From Xaviernesmea rhizosphaerae (GTDB taxonomy: Bacteria > Pseudomonadota > Alphaproteobacteria > Rhizobiales > Rhizobiaceae): 39,761 nt of DNA. The DNA lies in contig NZ_MKIO01000016.1 in NCBI RefSeq assembly GCF_001938945.1, positions 1 through 39,761 on the forward strand, given 5' to 3'. Shown piece after piece: positions 1 through 7,168 of this stretch. Positions within the stretch are counted from its first letter, which is position 1, and each line of letters starts with the position of its first letter. Both the position numbers and the translations under genes were made by a program. The notes beneath the pieces were generated by a model. That model was not told the origin of the DNA and did no database searches. It saw nothing but the letters and a program-made list of their open reading frames with translations.

Positions 1-312
1 AGGTCCGCGTTCTATGGCTTGCGCCAAGGCTGCCCGCTGATCGTCATTCAGCAGCGAGGGCTTGCCGGGAGCTTTGCCATTAATCAGACCGTCGGTACCT
101 CGATCATTGAAGCGGACTACCCAGTCCCGCACGATCTGAACTGTAACGCTGCCGAGCCGCGCGGCGTCAGCCCGGGAACCACCATCATAGATTGATGCGA
201 GGGCGAGAAGACGGCGAGCCTGGTCGGCATCCTTTGTCTGCCGAGCCAGACGTCGCAACCCATGCCCGTCATAGTCTGACCGCAACGAAATCGCCGAACC
301 CATCGCAAACAT
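1..312 (-). CDS. IS630-family transposase, N-terminal part (cut by window edge)
   Basis: The minus-strand frame is open from the ATG at 310-312 to the window edge, giving 104 residues of the start of a transposase. The protein begins MFAMGSAISLRSDYDG and continues with LARQTKDADQARRLLALA and a helix-turn-helix segment (GSRADAARLGSVTVQIVRDW). This is the typical N-terminal DNA-binding region of IS630/Tc1-type transposases found in rhizobia. The catalytic DDE domain would lie to the left of the window, so completeness and activity cannot be judged. An alternative start is the ATG at 301-303. The right terminal inverted repeat should lie between 313 and about 500, but I could not place it. The element marks the left border of the window as accessory DNA. 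Confidence 0.85.
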   Translation of the reverse strand, partial: MFAMGSAISLRSDYDGHGLRRLARQTKDADQARRLLALASIYDGGSRADAARLGSVTVQIVRDWVVRFNDRGTDGLINGKAPGKPSLLNDDQRAALAQAIERGP

Positions 313-420
313 CCTGTTTGCGCCATCGATTCAGATTCGTCGCCTTTTGGGAATCCCGAGAGTCGGCATCATTGAGGGTTGGTATCAGTCGGGTCCGCGC
401 CGATTTGATCCTTGCCAGCT

Positions 421-446
421 CTCCCGGAACCTGATCCTTTCGGGAG
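421..446. terminator. Short hairpin upstream of the secreted hydrolase
   Basis: CTCCCGGAA and TTTCGGGAG form a nine-base stem with one G-T wobble around an eight-base loop. No T-run follows, so it is a weak terminator candidate or part of an IS end. The remaining bases of 313-509 show nothing else I can support. Confidence 0.3.
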
Positions 447-509
447 GACTGGCTGATCCGCAAGGCTGGCGCAAGCGGTCATTCGGATTGAAACGGGGGG
501 AGGGCATTC

Positions 510-1322
510 ATGGTCAGAGGAATGCTTGCGCTGACGGTGCTGCTTTTCGCGTGCCTGCAGGCGGAGGCAGGCCGGGGTGCCTGTGGCGGATCGGTTGCCT
601 GTCCGGTCCCGGGCGGGGACTATCGCATCGTCGTGCCGGCGGGAGAGGCCAAAGGCGCCTATGTCTATTTTCACGGCTATATGGGGTCCGCCGAGGACCA
701 GATGCGGCAGACCACGCTTGTCGACACCGTGCTTGCGCATCATCTCGCCTTCGTCGCGCTTGATGGCTATCAGGGGAGCTGGTCGGTGCGCGGCGGGCCT
801 GAGAAGAGCCGGGACGATCTGGCCTATCTGCGCCATGTGCTTGCGGACCTCGGCCGCAGCCACAGTTTTCGGCCTGCCAATACGCTGATCGGCGGTTTTT
901 CCCTGGGGGCCTCCATGGCCTGGTATGCGGCCTGCGACGAAGGGGGCCGCTTTGCCGGGATGCTCACCTTTTCCGGCGTGTTCTGGGATCCGCTGCCCCG
1001 GCCCACCGACTGCACCGCCGCCCTGCCGCCGATGATCCATGTGCATGGCCGGGCGGATGGAACCTTTCCGCTGGCGGGCCGGGCGATCGGCGCCTCTCAC
1101 CACCAGGGCGATACGTTCAAGAGCATCGCGCTCTATCGCCAGAGGGCGGCTTGCGACGCGCCGGTACCGCGCAGGCCGCTGGTCGCCGATCTCGATTGCA
1201 CCGTCGCCTCAGGCTGCAGGCGCGGCGACAGCATGCTCTGCCTGCATGCGGGCGGGCATGTCGTGCGGGTCAGCGATCTCGACGCGGCACTGACGGCGCT
1301 CGGCTATCCGGTGGCGCGCTAG
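510..1322 (+). CDS. Secreted alpha/beta-hydrolase, polyhydroxybutyrate depolymerase/feruloyl-esterase-like
   Basis: A 270-residue protein with a Sec signal peptide (basic start, hydrophobic core, likely cleavage after AEA near residue 20), so it should act in the periplasm or outside the cell. HGYMGS at 55-60 fits an oxyanion-hole loop. GFSLGAS puts the nucleophile serine at 131. GRADGTF supplies a candidate Asp near 183 and AGGHVV a candidate His at 250. Together these give the Ser-Asp-His triad of the LpqC/PHB-depolymerase-like esterases. Many cysteines suggest disulfides, consistent with export. The ATG follows a strong ribosome site (GGGGGAGGG, five bases upstream). The gene stands alone, with an IS630 copy upstream and a convergent TPR gene downstream. 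The substrate cannot be told from sequence; a polyester or an esterified phenolic is plausible. Confidence 0.72.
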   Translation: MVRGMLALTVLLFACLQAEAGRGACGGSVACPVPGGDYRIVVPAGEAKGAYVYFHGYMGSAEDQMRQTTLVDTVLAHHLAFVALDGYQGSWSVRGGPEKSRDDLAYLRHVLADLGRSHSFRPANTLIGGFSLGASMAWYAACDEGGRFAGMLTFSGVFWDPLPRPTDCTAALPPMIHVHGRADGTFPLAGRAIGASHHQGDTFKSIALYRQRAACDAPVPRRPLVADLDCTVASGCRRGDSMLCLHAGGHVVRVSDLDAALTALGYPVAR

Positions 1323-1613
1323 GCGCCGCCCGACCAGACGAGGCCGGACCAGCAGAGACTGCGCCTGCGCATCGGAAAGCAATGCCGCGGTCGATTGCGA
1401 TCTCTGCTGGCCAAGGCGGCGGAGGCCGGAGACCGGCTCCCTGGGGGCATAATCCGACCAGGGTGACAGGCTTCACGTAAAAAGGCTTGTGAGCCGCCGA
1501 TCTCAGTCAATCCGACCGGATCGCGCCCCGGAGCATCGGACTGAAGATCACACGCACAGTACACGACACAAAGGTTCGCGCGCTGTGTCGGCCCCCTCAT
1601 CTGCCTACCGGCA

Positions 1614-1755
1614 TCTTCTCCCCGCGGGGGAGAAGAGACCCAGTCGGCAGCACGGAACACCAATCCAGCCCTTGGGAAAATCATGCACAAACTGAATTTT
1701 CTTATGGGTGGAGGCGCGGCGCCGCCGTACGTCTCTTCTCCACATCGGGGAGAAG
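1614..1755. repeat. Pair of rhizobial-type intergenic palindromes
   Basis: Two related hairpins lie between convergent genes. The first has perfect ten-base arms (TCTTCTCCCC at 1614-1623, GGGGAGAAGA at 1627-1636). The second has seven-base arms (CTTCTCC at 1735-1741, GGAGAAG at 1749-1755). This is the style of short repeated palindrome scattered through Rhizobiaceae genomes. They may also help end transcription from the two converging genes. Apart from these and the next repeat, 1323-1916 holds no gene I can support. Confidence 0.6.
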
Positions 1756-1830
1756 GGGGCCCAAAGGGGCGAATAAAGGTGCCGGCTAGGGTCGCAAATC
1801 ATGGTGTTGTGTCCTGTGGATCATGCGCCG

Positions 1831-1900
1831 TCCGATGCTCCAGGATTTTGTTTTTGCATCGGATTTATCCGAAAGCCGGTTCCCGCTTTTCGGTCCGATG
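1831..1900. repeat. Rhizobial intergenic palindromic element (REP/RIME-like)
   Basis: Nested inverted repeats: outer arms CATCGGA (1857-1863) and TCCGATG (1894-1900), inner arms CCGAAAGC and GCTTTTCGG flanking a GGTTCCC loop. The text resembles a high-copy intergenic element of Rhizobium/Sinorhizobium-type genomes, which supports the taxonomic reading. It sits just past the 3' end of the TPR gene. Confidence 0.6.
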
Positions 1901-1916
1901 TTCCAAGCGTAAGGGG

Positions 1917-3245
1917 TCAGGCGCTGGGCTGCATCTGCGCTGCGCGGCGGATGCTGCGCAGAAGCCGGTCTTCCCGCTTGAGGCTGCCGCGCACCATGCC
2001 GACATGGGACAGGCCGACATGGTCGCCGGTCTGCCCGAGAGCCTGGGCCAGCGCCAGAATGAAGAAATCGCGCTGGGCATTGCTGCCGCCGATCTTCGGC
2101 AGGTTCAGCATCATTCGGTCGAGCATCTGCCGGTCGGCCGGCGCGCCCATGCCGGCCAGCATGCGTGCCAGCGGAATGCCGATCTCGGAAGCGACACGGG
2201 CCTGGTCGTCGCTGCCCAGCGCCTTGGCCTCGATCTCGACGACAAGCGCTTGCGCGGCCTGCTGATCGCCGATGGCGACCAGGGCGGCGAGGGTGTGCAG
2301 GGCGGCGAAAATCAGGGTCGTGTCGGTCTGCCGGCCGCGCGCCACGGCGGAGAGCTCTTCCCAACGGCGGCCGACATGGACGCCCATCCGGTTCAGCCGC
2401 CAGAGCAGCGAGACGGCATTGGCCATGTCGCGGAAGTCGTCGGTCTGCTGCGGGCGAACCTCGTCGTCATAAAGCTCCAGCACGCGGGCATGGTCGCCGC
2501 GTTCGAGATGAAGCAGGGCCAGATGCCAGGCCATGTGGAAGGAGAAATTGTTGCAGCGGGACCAGGCGCCGCGGCTGTCTTCCAGCCAGTCTATGCCGCG
2601 CTGCGTGTCGGCGCGCATCTCATGGACATGGCTGACGGCATGCAGGCCCCAGGAATCATCCGGCTGGAGCGAAACGGCCCGCTCGCCTGCCTTCAGGGCA
2701 TCGTCATAATGGCCGGCCTCTTCGAGCGCGAAGGCGAGGCAGCCCTGGATGAAGCCGGTTGCCGGCCCGTTCTGCGGCGCGGCCCCGGCGGCGCGCCTAG
2801 CCGAGGCGAGCATGCCGGCCCGGTCGCCTGTCATGAAGCGCAGGGCATGGGCGATCTTGAAGGGCAGGAAGGTCGCGGGCCGGTCGGCGAACCCCGTTTC
2901 CAGCACGCTGACAGCGGCGTGAAACGCGCCGGCGCAGGCCTCTTCCAGCGCCGCGACGAGAACCTGCTCGTCGCGCGTGCCGCCATCGCGCCGGGTGAGG
3001 GCGCGCGCCGCATCAGCCAGCGCGCCGGCGGCCACGGGCTTCAGTTCCGCGCGGGCGAGGATCAGATTGGCAAAGCCCTTCAGCGCATGCGCGGCGACAT
3101 GATCCGGATCGGCCGCCAGCGCCGCCGAGAGCGCGATGCCCGTGCTCGGCCGGTGGGTGGCCAGACCGTAGACGGCATTCTCGAAAGCCCGGCAGGCTTC
3201 ATGACTGCCGGTGCTCGTCATGAGGTCATAGGCATCCTGTCTCAT
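1917..3245 (-). CDS. TTC38-like tetratricopeptide-repeat protein
   Basis: 442 residues, alpha-helical throughout, with no signal peptide or membrane segment, so cytoplasmic. Degenerate TPR helices run along the length. The central part carries the segments GLHAVSHVHEM, RGIDWL and CNNFSFHMAWHLALLHLE, which are characteristic of the TTC38 family, conserved from bacteria to animals and without a firm biochemical role. The start at 3245 lies downstream of a GTAAC-N17-CGTA element on the same strand (3299-3324), the same motif that precedes the neighbouring sigma-factor gene. This suggests it is a target of that sigma factor. It ends convergently with the secreted hydrolase. Family assignment is fairly secure; function is unknown. 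Confidence 0.75.
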   Translation of the reverse strand: MRQDAYDLMTSTGSHEACRAFENAVYGLATHRPSTGIALSAALAADPDHVAAHALKGFANLILARAELKPVAAGALADAARALTRRDGGTRDEQVLVAALEEACAGAFHAAVSVLETGFADRPATFLPFKIAHALRFMTGDRAGMLASARRAAGAAPQNGPATGFIQGCLAFALEEAGHYDDALKAGERAVSLQPDDSWGLHAVSHVHEMRADTQRGIDWLEDSRGAWSRCNNFSFHMAWHLALLHLERGDHARVLELYDDEVRPQQTDDFRDMANAVSLLWRLNRMGVHVGRRWEELSAVARGRQTDTTLIFAALHTLAALVAIGDQQAAQALVVEIEAKALGSDDQARVASEIGIPLARMLAGMGAPADRQMLDRMMLNLPKIGGSNAQRDFFILALAQALGQTGDHVGLSHVGMVRGSLKREDRLLRSIRRAAQMQPSA

Positions 3246-3298
3246 CGCACGCTCCCGAAAACGGGCCGGCTCGCTTTGCCGGCGGTTACAAAAGGGGA

Positions 3299-3324
3299 TA
3301 CGGGCGCACGGGCCGCTTCGTTAC
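3299..3324 (-). promoter_or_regulatory. Putative ECF-sigma promoter of the TPR gene (GTAAC-N17-CGTA)
   Basis: On the minus strand GTAAC (3320-3324) is followed after exactly 17 bases by CGTA (3299-3302), about 54 bases before the TPR start codon. The same two boxes with the same spacing occur twice in front of the sigma gene. AAC-containing -35 boxes and CGT-containing -10 boxes are typical of ECF promoters. Confidence 0.55.
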
Positions 3325-3560
3325 AGGCGGCAGCCTTTGAGAGGGGAATTTGCGGGCTTTGGACCATCGGGCGAAAAGCGGCAGCCGGCTTGCGGAAAAT
3401 CCGCTGCAGGAACGAGACGGCGGAGCATGGGACCGCGGATGGTCTTCAGGCCGGTTCTTCACAGGACACGACGCATTTGATTTGCGGTTTCGGTACGTCT
3501 CTTTCGCCTCTTGAAGCGAAGGTTGCGGAAGCGTTTGATCAAGGGCGAAAACCTCTCCGC

Positions 3561-3646
3561 CGTCATGCTCGGGCTTGTCCCGAGCATCTGCAACGCTTTG
3601 ATTTTGTTGATGTCGGCAGATCCTCGGGACAAGCCCGAGGATGACG
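3561..3646. repeat. RIME1-like mosaic palindrome
   Basis: Two hairpins facing each other: CTCGGGCTTGTCCCGAG at about 3569-3585 and CTCGGGACAAGCCCGAG at about 3623-3639, the whole flanked by GTCAT and ATGAC. The layout fits the rhizobial intergenic mosaic element. It lies in the 705-base divergent region between the TPR and sigma genes, which otherwise holds only the promoter motifs listed. Confidence 0.65.
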
Positions 3647-3781
3647 ACGAGGAGAGGCTCAGCCTCAAAAAATGCGTTGTGCGGAAGTGCGCCGACCGAC
3701 CTGATGCTACGGCGTATGCAGCCGCTAGAACACTCGCGTCGTGTACCGTGCCGATTCTCAAGGGAAATCGATCAACGGCCT

Positions 3782-3807
3782 GTAACGAAAGGCGATTTGC
3801 CGGCGTA
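3782..3807 (+). promoter_or_regulatory. Putative ECF-sigma promoter, distal copy
   Basis: GTAAC (3782-3786), 17 bases, CGTA (3804-3807). It matches the proximal copy, including the following GAAG. It lies about 145 bases before the sigma-factor start and could serve as an upstream autoregulatory promoter. Confidence 0.5.
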
Positions 3808-3909
3808 GAAGCGCAGCGCATGCTGTTCGCGCCGACCAGCTTTTATCGTCCCCAGCTTCCTGGGGGCGCTTTCCCGAAACACGGAAATTTGAAATCATTG
3901 CCGACGGCC

Positions 3910-3935
3910 GTAACAAAAGCCCGCAGGGCAACGTA
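3910..3935 (+). promoter_or_regulatory. Putative ECF-sigma promoter, proximal copy
   Basis: GTAAC (3910-3914), 17 bases, CGTA (3932-3935), again followed by GAAG. Transcription would begin around 3942, only about ten bases before the TTG start. A message from this copy would therefore have a very short leader. Confidence 0.5.
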
Positions 3936-3950
3936 GAAGGATCGATATCA

Positions 3951-4517
3951 TTGGTCAGCCGGGATCGGGAGGCGCAATGGGCGGAGTGGATGCGCGCCGG
4001 CATCCGTGGGGATAGCCAGGCCTATCACCGTTTTCTCGCGGATGTGACGCCCTATCTTCGCGCTGCGGCGCGGCGTGGCTGTGCCCGCGCCAGCGTGCCG
4101 GTGAGCGAGGCCGAGGATGTGGTGCAGGACGTGCTGATCGCGCTGCATCTCAAGCGCGGCAGCTGGGATCCCGCCCGTCCGCTCGGCCCTTGGCTGCAGG
4201 TGATCCTGCGCCACAAGCTGATCGACGCCTTCCGCCGGCGGGGGCGCACGGCCAGTGTCGCGATCGACGATTTTGCCGAGCTCATCGCCGCGCCGCAGGA
4301 CGAGGCGATCGACGACCGCCGCGATGCCATGCGCCTGCTGCGGCAGTTGAAAGAGGGCCAGCAGGAGATCGTCCGGTCGATTTCGCTGGAAGGACAGGAT
4401 GTGCGCGAGACGGCGCAGAGATTGAACATGACGGAAGGGGCGGTGCGGGTCGCGCTGCATCGTGCGTTGAAGACGCTGGCCCGTCTGTATCATGGAGGAC
4501 AAAATGAAAACGGATGA
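3951..4517 (+). CDS. ECF-family RNA polymerase sigma factor
   Basis: 188 residues with the two-domain ECF layout. Region 2 (about 25-95) contains SEAEDVVQDVLIALHLKR and PWLQVILRHKLIDAFRRRG. Region 4 (about 125-180) contains the helix-turn-helix VRETAQRLNMTEGAVRVALHRA. It directs RNA polymerase to a small regulon and should be held inactive by the membrane protein encoded just downstream, whose gene overlaps its last codons. I chose TTG at 3951 because it keeps the family's usual N-terminus (DREAQWAEWM). An internal ATG at 3990 would remove it. Two copies of a candidate autoregulated promoter lie upstream. The inducing signal is unknown; related sigma/NrsF pairs respond to heavy-metal or oxidative stress. 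Confidence 0.88.
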   Translation: MVSRDREAQWAEWMRAGIRGDSQAYHRFLADVTPYLRAAARRGCARASVPVSEAEDVVQDVLIALHLKRGSWDPARPLGPWLQVILRHKLIDAFRRRGRTASVAIDDFAELIAAPQDEAIDDRRDAMRLLRQLKEGQQEIVRSISLEGQDVRETAQRLNMTEGAVRVALHRALKTLARLYHGGQNENG

Positions 4518-5139
4518 ACTCCTGACCCTGCTCAGCGCCGACACGGCGCCGGTGCGCCCCCTGCGGCGCATGCTGTCCGTCGCGCTCGCCATCGGCTTCC
4601 TCGTCTCGGCGCTGGTGATGATCGCGACGGTCGGGATGCGTCCGGATCTGGCCGTCGCCATGATCGAGCCGCGCGTTGTGGCCAAGCTTTCGGTGACCCT
4701 GCTGGCGGCGGCAAGCTCGGCCGTTCTCGTGTTTCGCATCGGGCGCCCTGGCGTGCCGCTTGGCAGGACGCTGCGCGCACTGCTGCTGCCGGCTGCCCTC
4801 CTGGCGGCTGCCGTCGCCATCGAACTTTCGGTGCTGCCCCCCGACCATTGGAAGGCGAGCCTGATCGGCCGCAACGCGCTGTTCTGCCTGTTCTTTATCC
4901 CGGTTCTCTCGGCCGTGCCGCTGATCGGCTTCCTCTGGGCGATGCGCGCCGGCGCGCCGGAGCGGCCGGGCTGGGCCGGTGCTGCCTGCGGGTTCAGCGC
5001 CGCGTCCATGGCCGCCTTCATCTATGCCTTCCACTGCCCCGACGACAGCCCGCTCTTCGTGATGACCTGGTATGTGATCGCAATCGGCCTGGTGACGCTC
5101 ACAGGCGCGGCCGCCGGCCGCCGCCTGCTCAGGTGGTAG
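4504..5139 (+). CDS. NrsF-type (DUF1109) membrane anti-sigma factor
   Basis: 211 residues, mostly six hydrophobic helices joined by short loops, preceded by a short cytoplasmic N-terminus (MKTDELLTLLSADTAPVRP). This N-terminal segment plus six helices is the layout of NrsF/DUF1109 proteins. They sit in the inner membrane and sequester a partner ECF sigma factor. The gene overlaps the sigma gene by 14 bases, so the two are almost certainly translated together. The ATG at 4504 is preferred because GGAGG lies seven bases upstream; the ATG at 4492 has no ribosome site. Family members often use conserved cysteines for sensing. Here Cys occurs in the NALFCLFF and AFHCPDD segments. Confidence 0.85.
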   Translation: MKTDELLTLLSADTAPVRPLRRMLSVALAIGFLVSALVMIATVGMRPDLAVAMIEPRVVAKLSVTLLAAASSAVLVFRIGRPGVPLGRTLRALLLPAALLAAAVAIELSVLPPDHWKASLIGRNALFCLFFIPVLSAVPLIGFLWAMRAGAPERPGWAGAACGFSAASMAAFIYAFHCPDDSPLFVMTWYVIAIGLVTLTGAAAGRRLLRW

Positions 5140-5174
5140 GCGACGCGGCGGTCTTCGGCGGGCGATCCGCTGCT

Positions 5175-6086
5175 TTATCGCTCGAAAGGTTCGCCGAGGG
5201 ACGCGACGCCGTTCAGCTTCAACAGCCGCTTGTTGGCCGAGATGATGCCCAGCACGATGATGGTGACGAGATAGGGCAGGCTGGACAGGAATTGCGACGG
5301 CAGCTCGACCCCCGTCGCCTGGGCCGCGAGGCTCATCAGCGAGACGGCCCCGAACAGGCAGGCGCCGAGGAAGATGCGGCCCGTCAGCCAGGTGCCGAAG
5401 ACGACGAGGGCAATCGCGATCCAGCCGCGGCCGGCAATCATGCCGTCGGCCCAGAGCGGAGTATAGACCACGGAGGCATAGGCGCCGGCAAAGCCGGCAA
5501 GCAGGCCGCCAAAGGCGATCGCCGCCACGCGCACGGCGATGACGGGATAGCCGATCGCATGCGCGGCCTTCGGGTTTTCGCCGACGGCGCGGAGGACAAG
5601 GCCGGTCTTGGAGAAGGCGAAACCTGCCCAGATCATGAGCGTCAGCAGCAGCGACAGCCAGACGACGACATCCTGCACGAACAGGCCGCCGATCACGGGC
5701 AGATCGGAAAGGCCGGGCAAAGCGAGCTTCGGCAGGCCCTTCACCGTCAGGCTCTCATAGGTCTTGCCGAAGAGGGCCGAGAGGCCCTGGCCGAGAATGC
5801 CGATGGCAAGGCCCGTTGCCACCTGGTTGGCGCGAAAGCCGAGCGCGACCAGGGCGAAGACCAGCGAGAGGAGGACGCTGGCGAGGCCGGCGGCGGCGAA
5901 GGCGAGCATGTGACCGCCGCCATGATAGACCACGATGAAGGCGATAACCGCGCCGAGCGCCATCAGGCCTTCGACGCCGAGGTTCAAAACGCCGGCGCGT
6001 TCGACGACGAGCTCGCCAAGCGCTGCCAGCAGGAAGGGGGTCGCCGCCGCCAGCATGCCTGAGAGAATGAAATCCACCGCGTTCAT
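5175..6086 (-). CDS. BMP-type ABC importer, permease subunit 2
   Basis: 303 residues with eight to ten hydrophobic helices. The segment ERAGVLNLGVEGLMALGA near the N-terminus and GENPKAAHAIGY near the middle are hallmarks of the YufQ/NupC-type permeases, which work with BMP-family binding proteins in nucleoside and purine uptake. Its start codon (6084-6086) overlaps the stop of the first permease (ATGA), which decides this start over a frame extension ten codons longer. It is the last gene of the eight-gene operon and ends convergently with the anti-sigma gene 35 bases away. Confidence 0.88.
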   Translation of the reverse strand: MNAVDFILSGMLAAATPFLLAALGELVVERAGVLNLGVEGLMALGAVIAFIVVYHGGGHMLAFAAAGLASVLLSLVFALVALGFRANQVATGLAIGILGQGLSALFGKTYESLTVKGLPKLALPGLSDLPVIGGLFVQDVVVWLSLLLTLMIWAGFAFSKTGLVLRAVGENPKAAHAIGYPVIAVRVAAIAFGGLLAGFAGAYASVVYTPLWADGMIAGRGWIAIALVVFGTWLTGRIFLGACLFGAVSLMSLAAQATGVELPSQFLSSLPYLVTIIVLGIISANKRLLKLNGVASLGEPFER

Positions 6087-7168
6087 GCCGGCCTCCGGTC
6101 TGCGGCTTTCGGCCATTCCAAGCGATAGCGGATGAAGGCGACGGCGATCAGATAAGCGATCAACAGGCTGCCCTGGAAGACGCGCACCGCTGCGATCGGC
6201 AGTTCGGCCGAGACCATGGCATTGTCGCCGCCGATATAGATGGCGGCCATGACGAGCGCGGAGACGATGATGCCGAGCGGATGCAGGCCGCCGAGATAGG
6301 CGACGATGATCGCGGCATAGCCATAGCCAGTCGAAATCGAGCGCTGCAGCTGCCCGAGCGGGCCCGCGACCTCCGCCGCACCCGCAAGGCCTGCCGCGAA
6401 GCCACCGATCAAGAGCGACAGCCAGATCGCGCGGCCCTCGCTGAAGCCGGCATAGCCGGCCGCGCGCGGCGCGAGGCCGCCAACCTGCAGCTTGTAGCCC
6501 ATGAAACTCTTCTGCATGAAGACATAGGCCGCAAGCGACAACAGGATCGTCAGCGGGAAGGACCAGTTGACGCGGGTGCCGTCGATCAGGATCGGCACCA
6601 TGGCGTCATACTGGAACATCACCGATTGCGGGAAATTGAAACCGGCAGGGTCCTTCCACGGGCCGAGCAGCAGGTAGTTCAGCACCTGCGTGGCCACCAG
6701 GCTCAGCATCAGCGAGACCAGGATCTCGTTGGCATTGAGACGCACGCGCCAGAAGGCGGTAATCGCGGCCCAGAGCGCCCCGCCGATCGCGCCCGACAGC
6801 AGCATGGCCGGCCAGATCCAGCCGCCGGTCGCCTCCGGATACCAGACGGGCAGGGCGGAGGCGAAGATGGCGCCGAGGATGAACTGTCCCTCCGCGCCGA
6901 TGTTGAAGACTTTGGCGCGGAAGCCGATGGCGAGCCCCTGCGCGATCAGCAGCAGCGGGCCCATCTTCAGCAGCACCTCTGAAAAGGAGGCCCAGGAGAG
7001 GAAAGGTTCCAGCAGCATGGCGTGGAAGACGGCGCCGGGGCTTTTGCCCATCACGGCATAGAGGGCGAGATTGAGCAGCGTGGCGATGGCGAGCGCGGCA
7101 AGCGGGGCGAGCACGGTGGCCGACAGCGAGGCCCTCTCGCGGCGCACCAGATGGGGGAAAGCGCTCAT
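6083..7168 (-). CDS. BMP-type ABC importer, permease subunit 1
   Basis: 361 residues of inner-membrane permease with about ten helices. The sequence KVFNIGAEGQFILGAI and the downstream LNANEILVSLMLSLVA are typical of the YufP/NupB branch, the partner of the second permease in nucleoside/purine importers. Both ends overlap neighbouring genes by four bases (ATGA), showing tight translational coupling with the ATPase upstream and permease 2 downstream. The substrate is not readable from the permease itself. The operon partners (deaminase and oxygenase) suggest a nitrogen heterocycle. Confidence 0.88.
   Translation of the reverse strand: MSAFPHLVRRERASLSATVLAPLAALAIATLLNLALYAVMGKSPGAVFHAMLLEPFLSWASFSEVLLKMGPLLLIAQGLAIGFRAKVFNIGAEGQFILGAIFASALPVWYPEATGGWIWPAMLLSGAIGGALWAAITAFWRVRLNANEILVSLMLSLVATQVLNYLLLGPWKDPAGFNFPQSVMFQYDAMVPILIDGTRVNWSFPLTILLSLAAYVFMQKSFMGYKLQVGGLAPRAAGYAGFSEGRAIWLSLLIGGFAAGLAGAAEVAGPLGQLQRSISTGYGYAAIIVAYLGGLHPLGIIVSALVMAAIYIGGDNAMVSAELPIAAVRVFQGSLLIAYLIAVAFIRYRLEWPKAADRRPA

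Noticed and set aside
1683..3644. A 653-codon plus-strand frame opposite the TPR gene
   Set aside because: It is the antisense shadow of a high-GC gene: no ribosome site, no domain-like sequence, and it runs through palindromic repeats.
4848..6062. A 404-codon plus-strand frame opposite the second permease
   Set aside because: Composition is Asp/Gly/Gln/Arg-rich, as expected from the complement of membrane-protein codons, and the permease on the other strand is certain.
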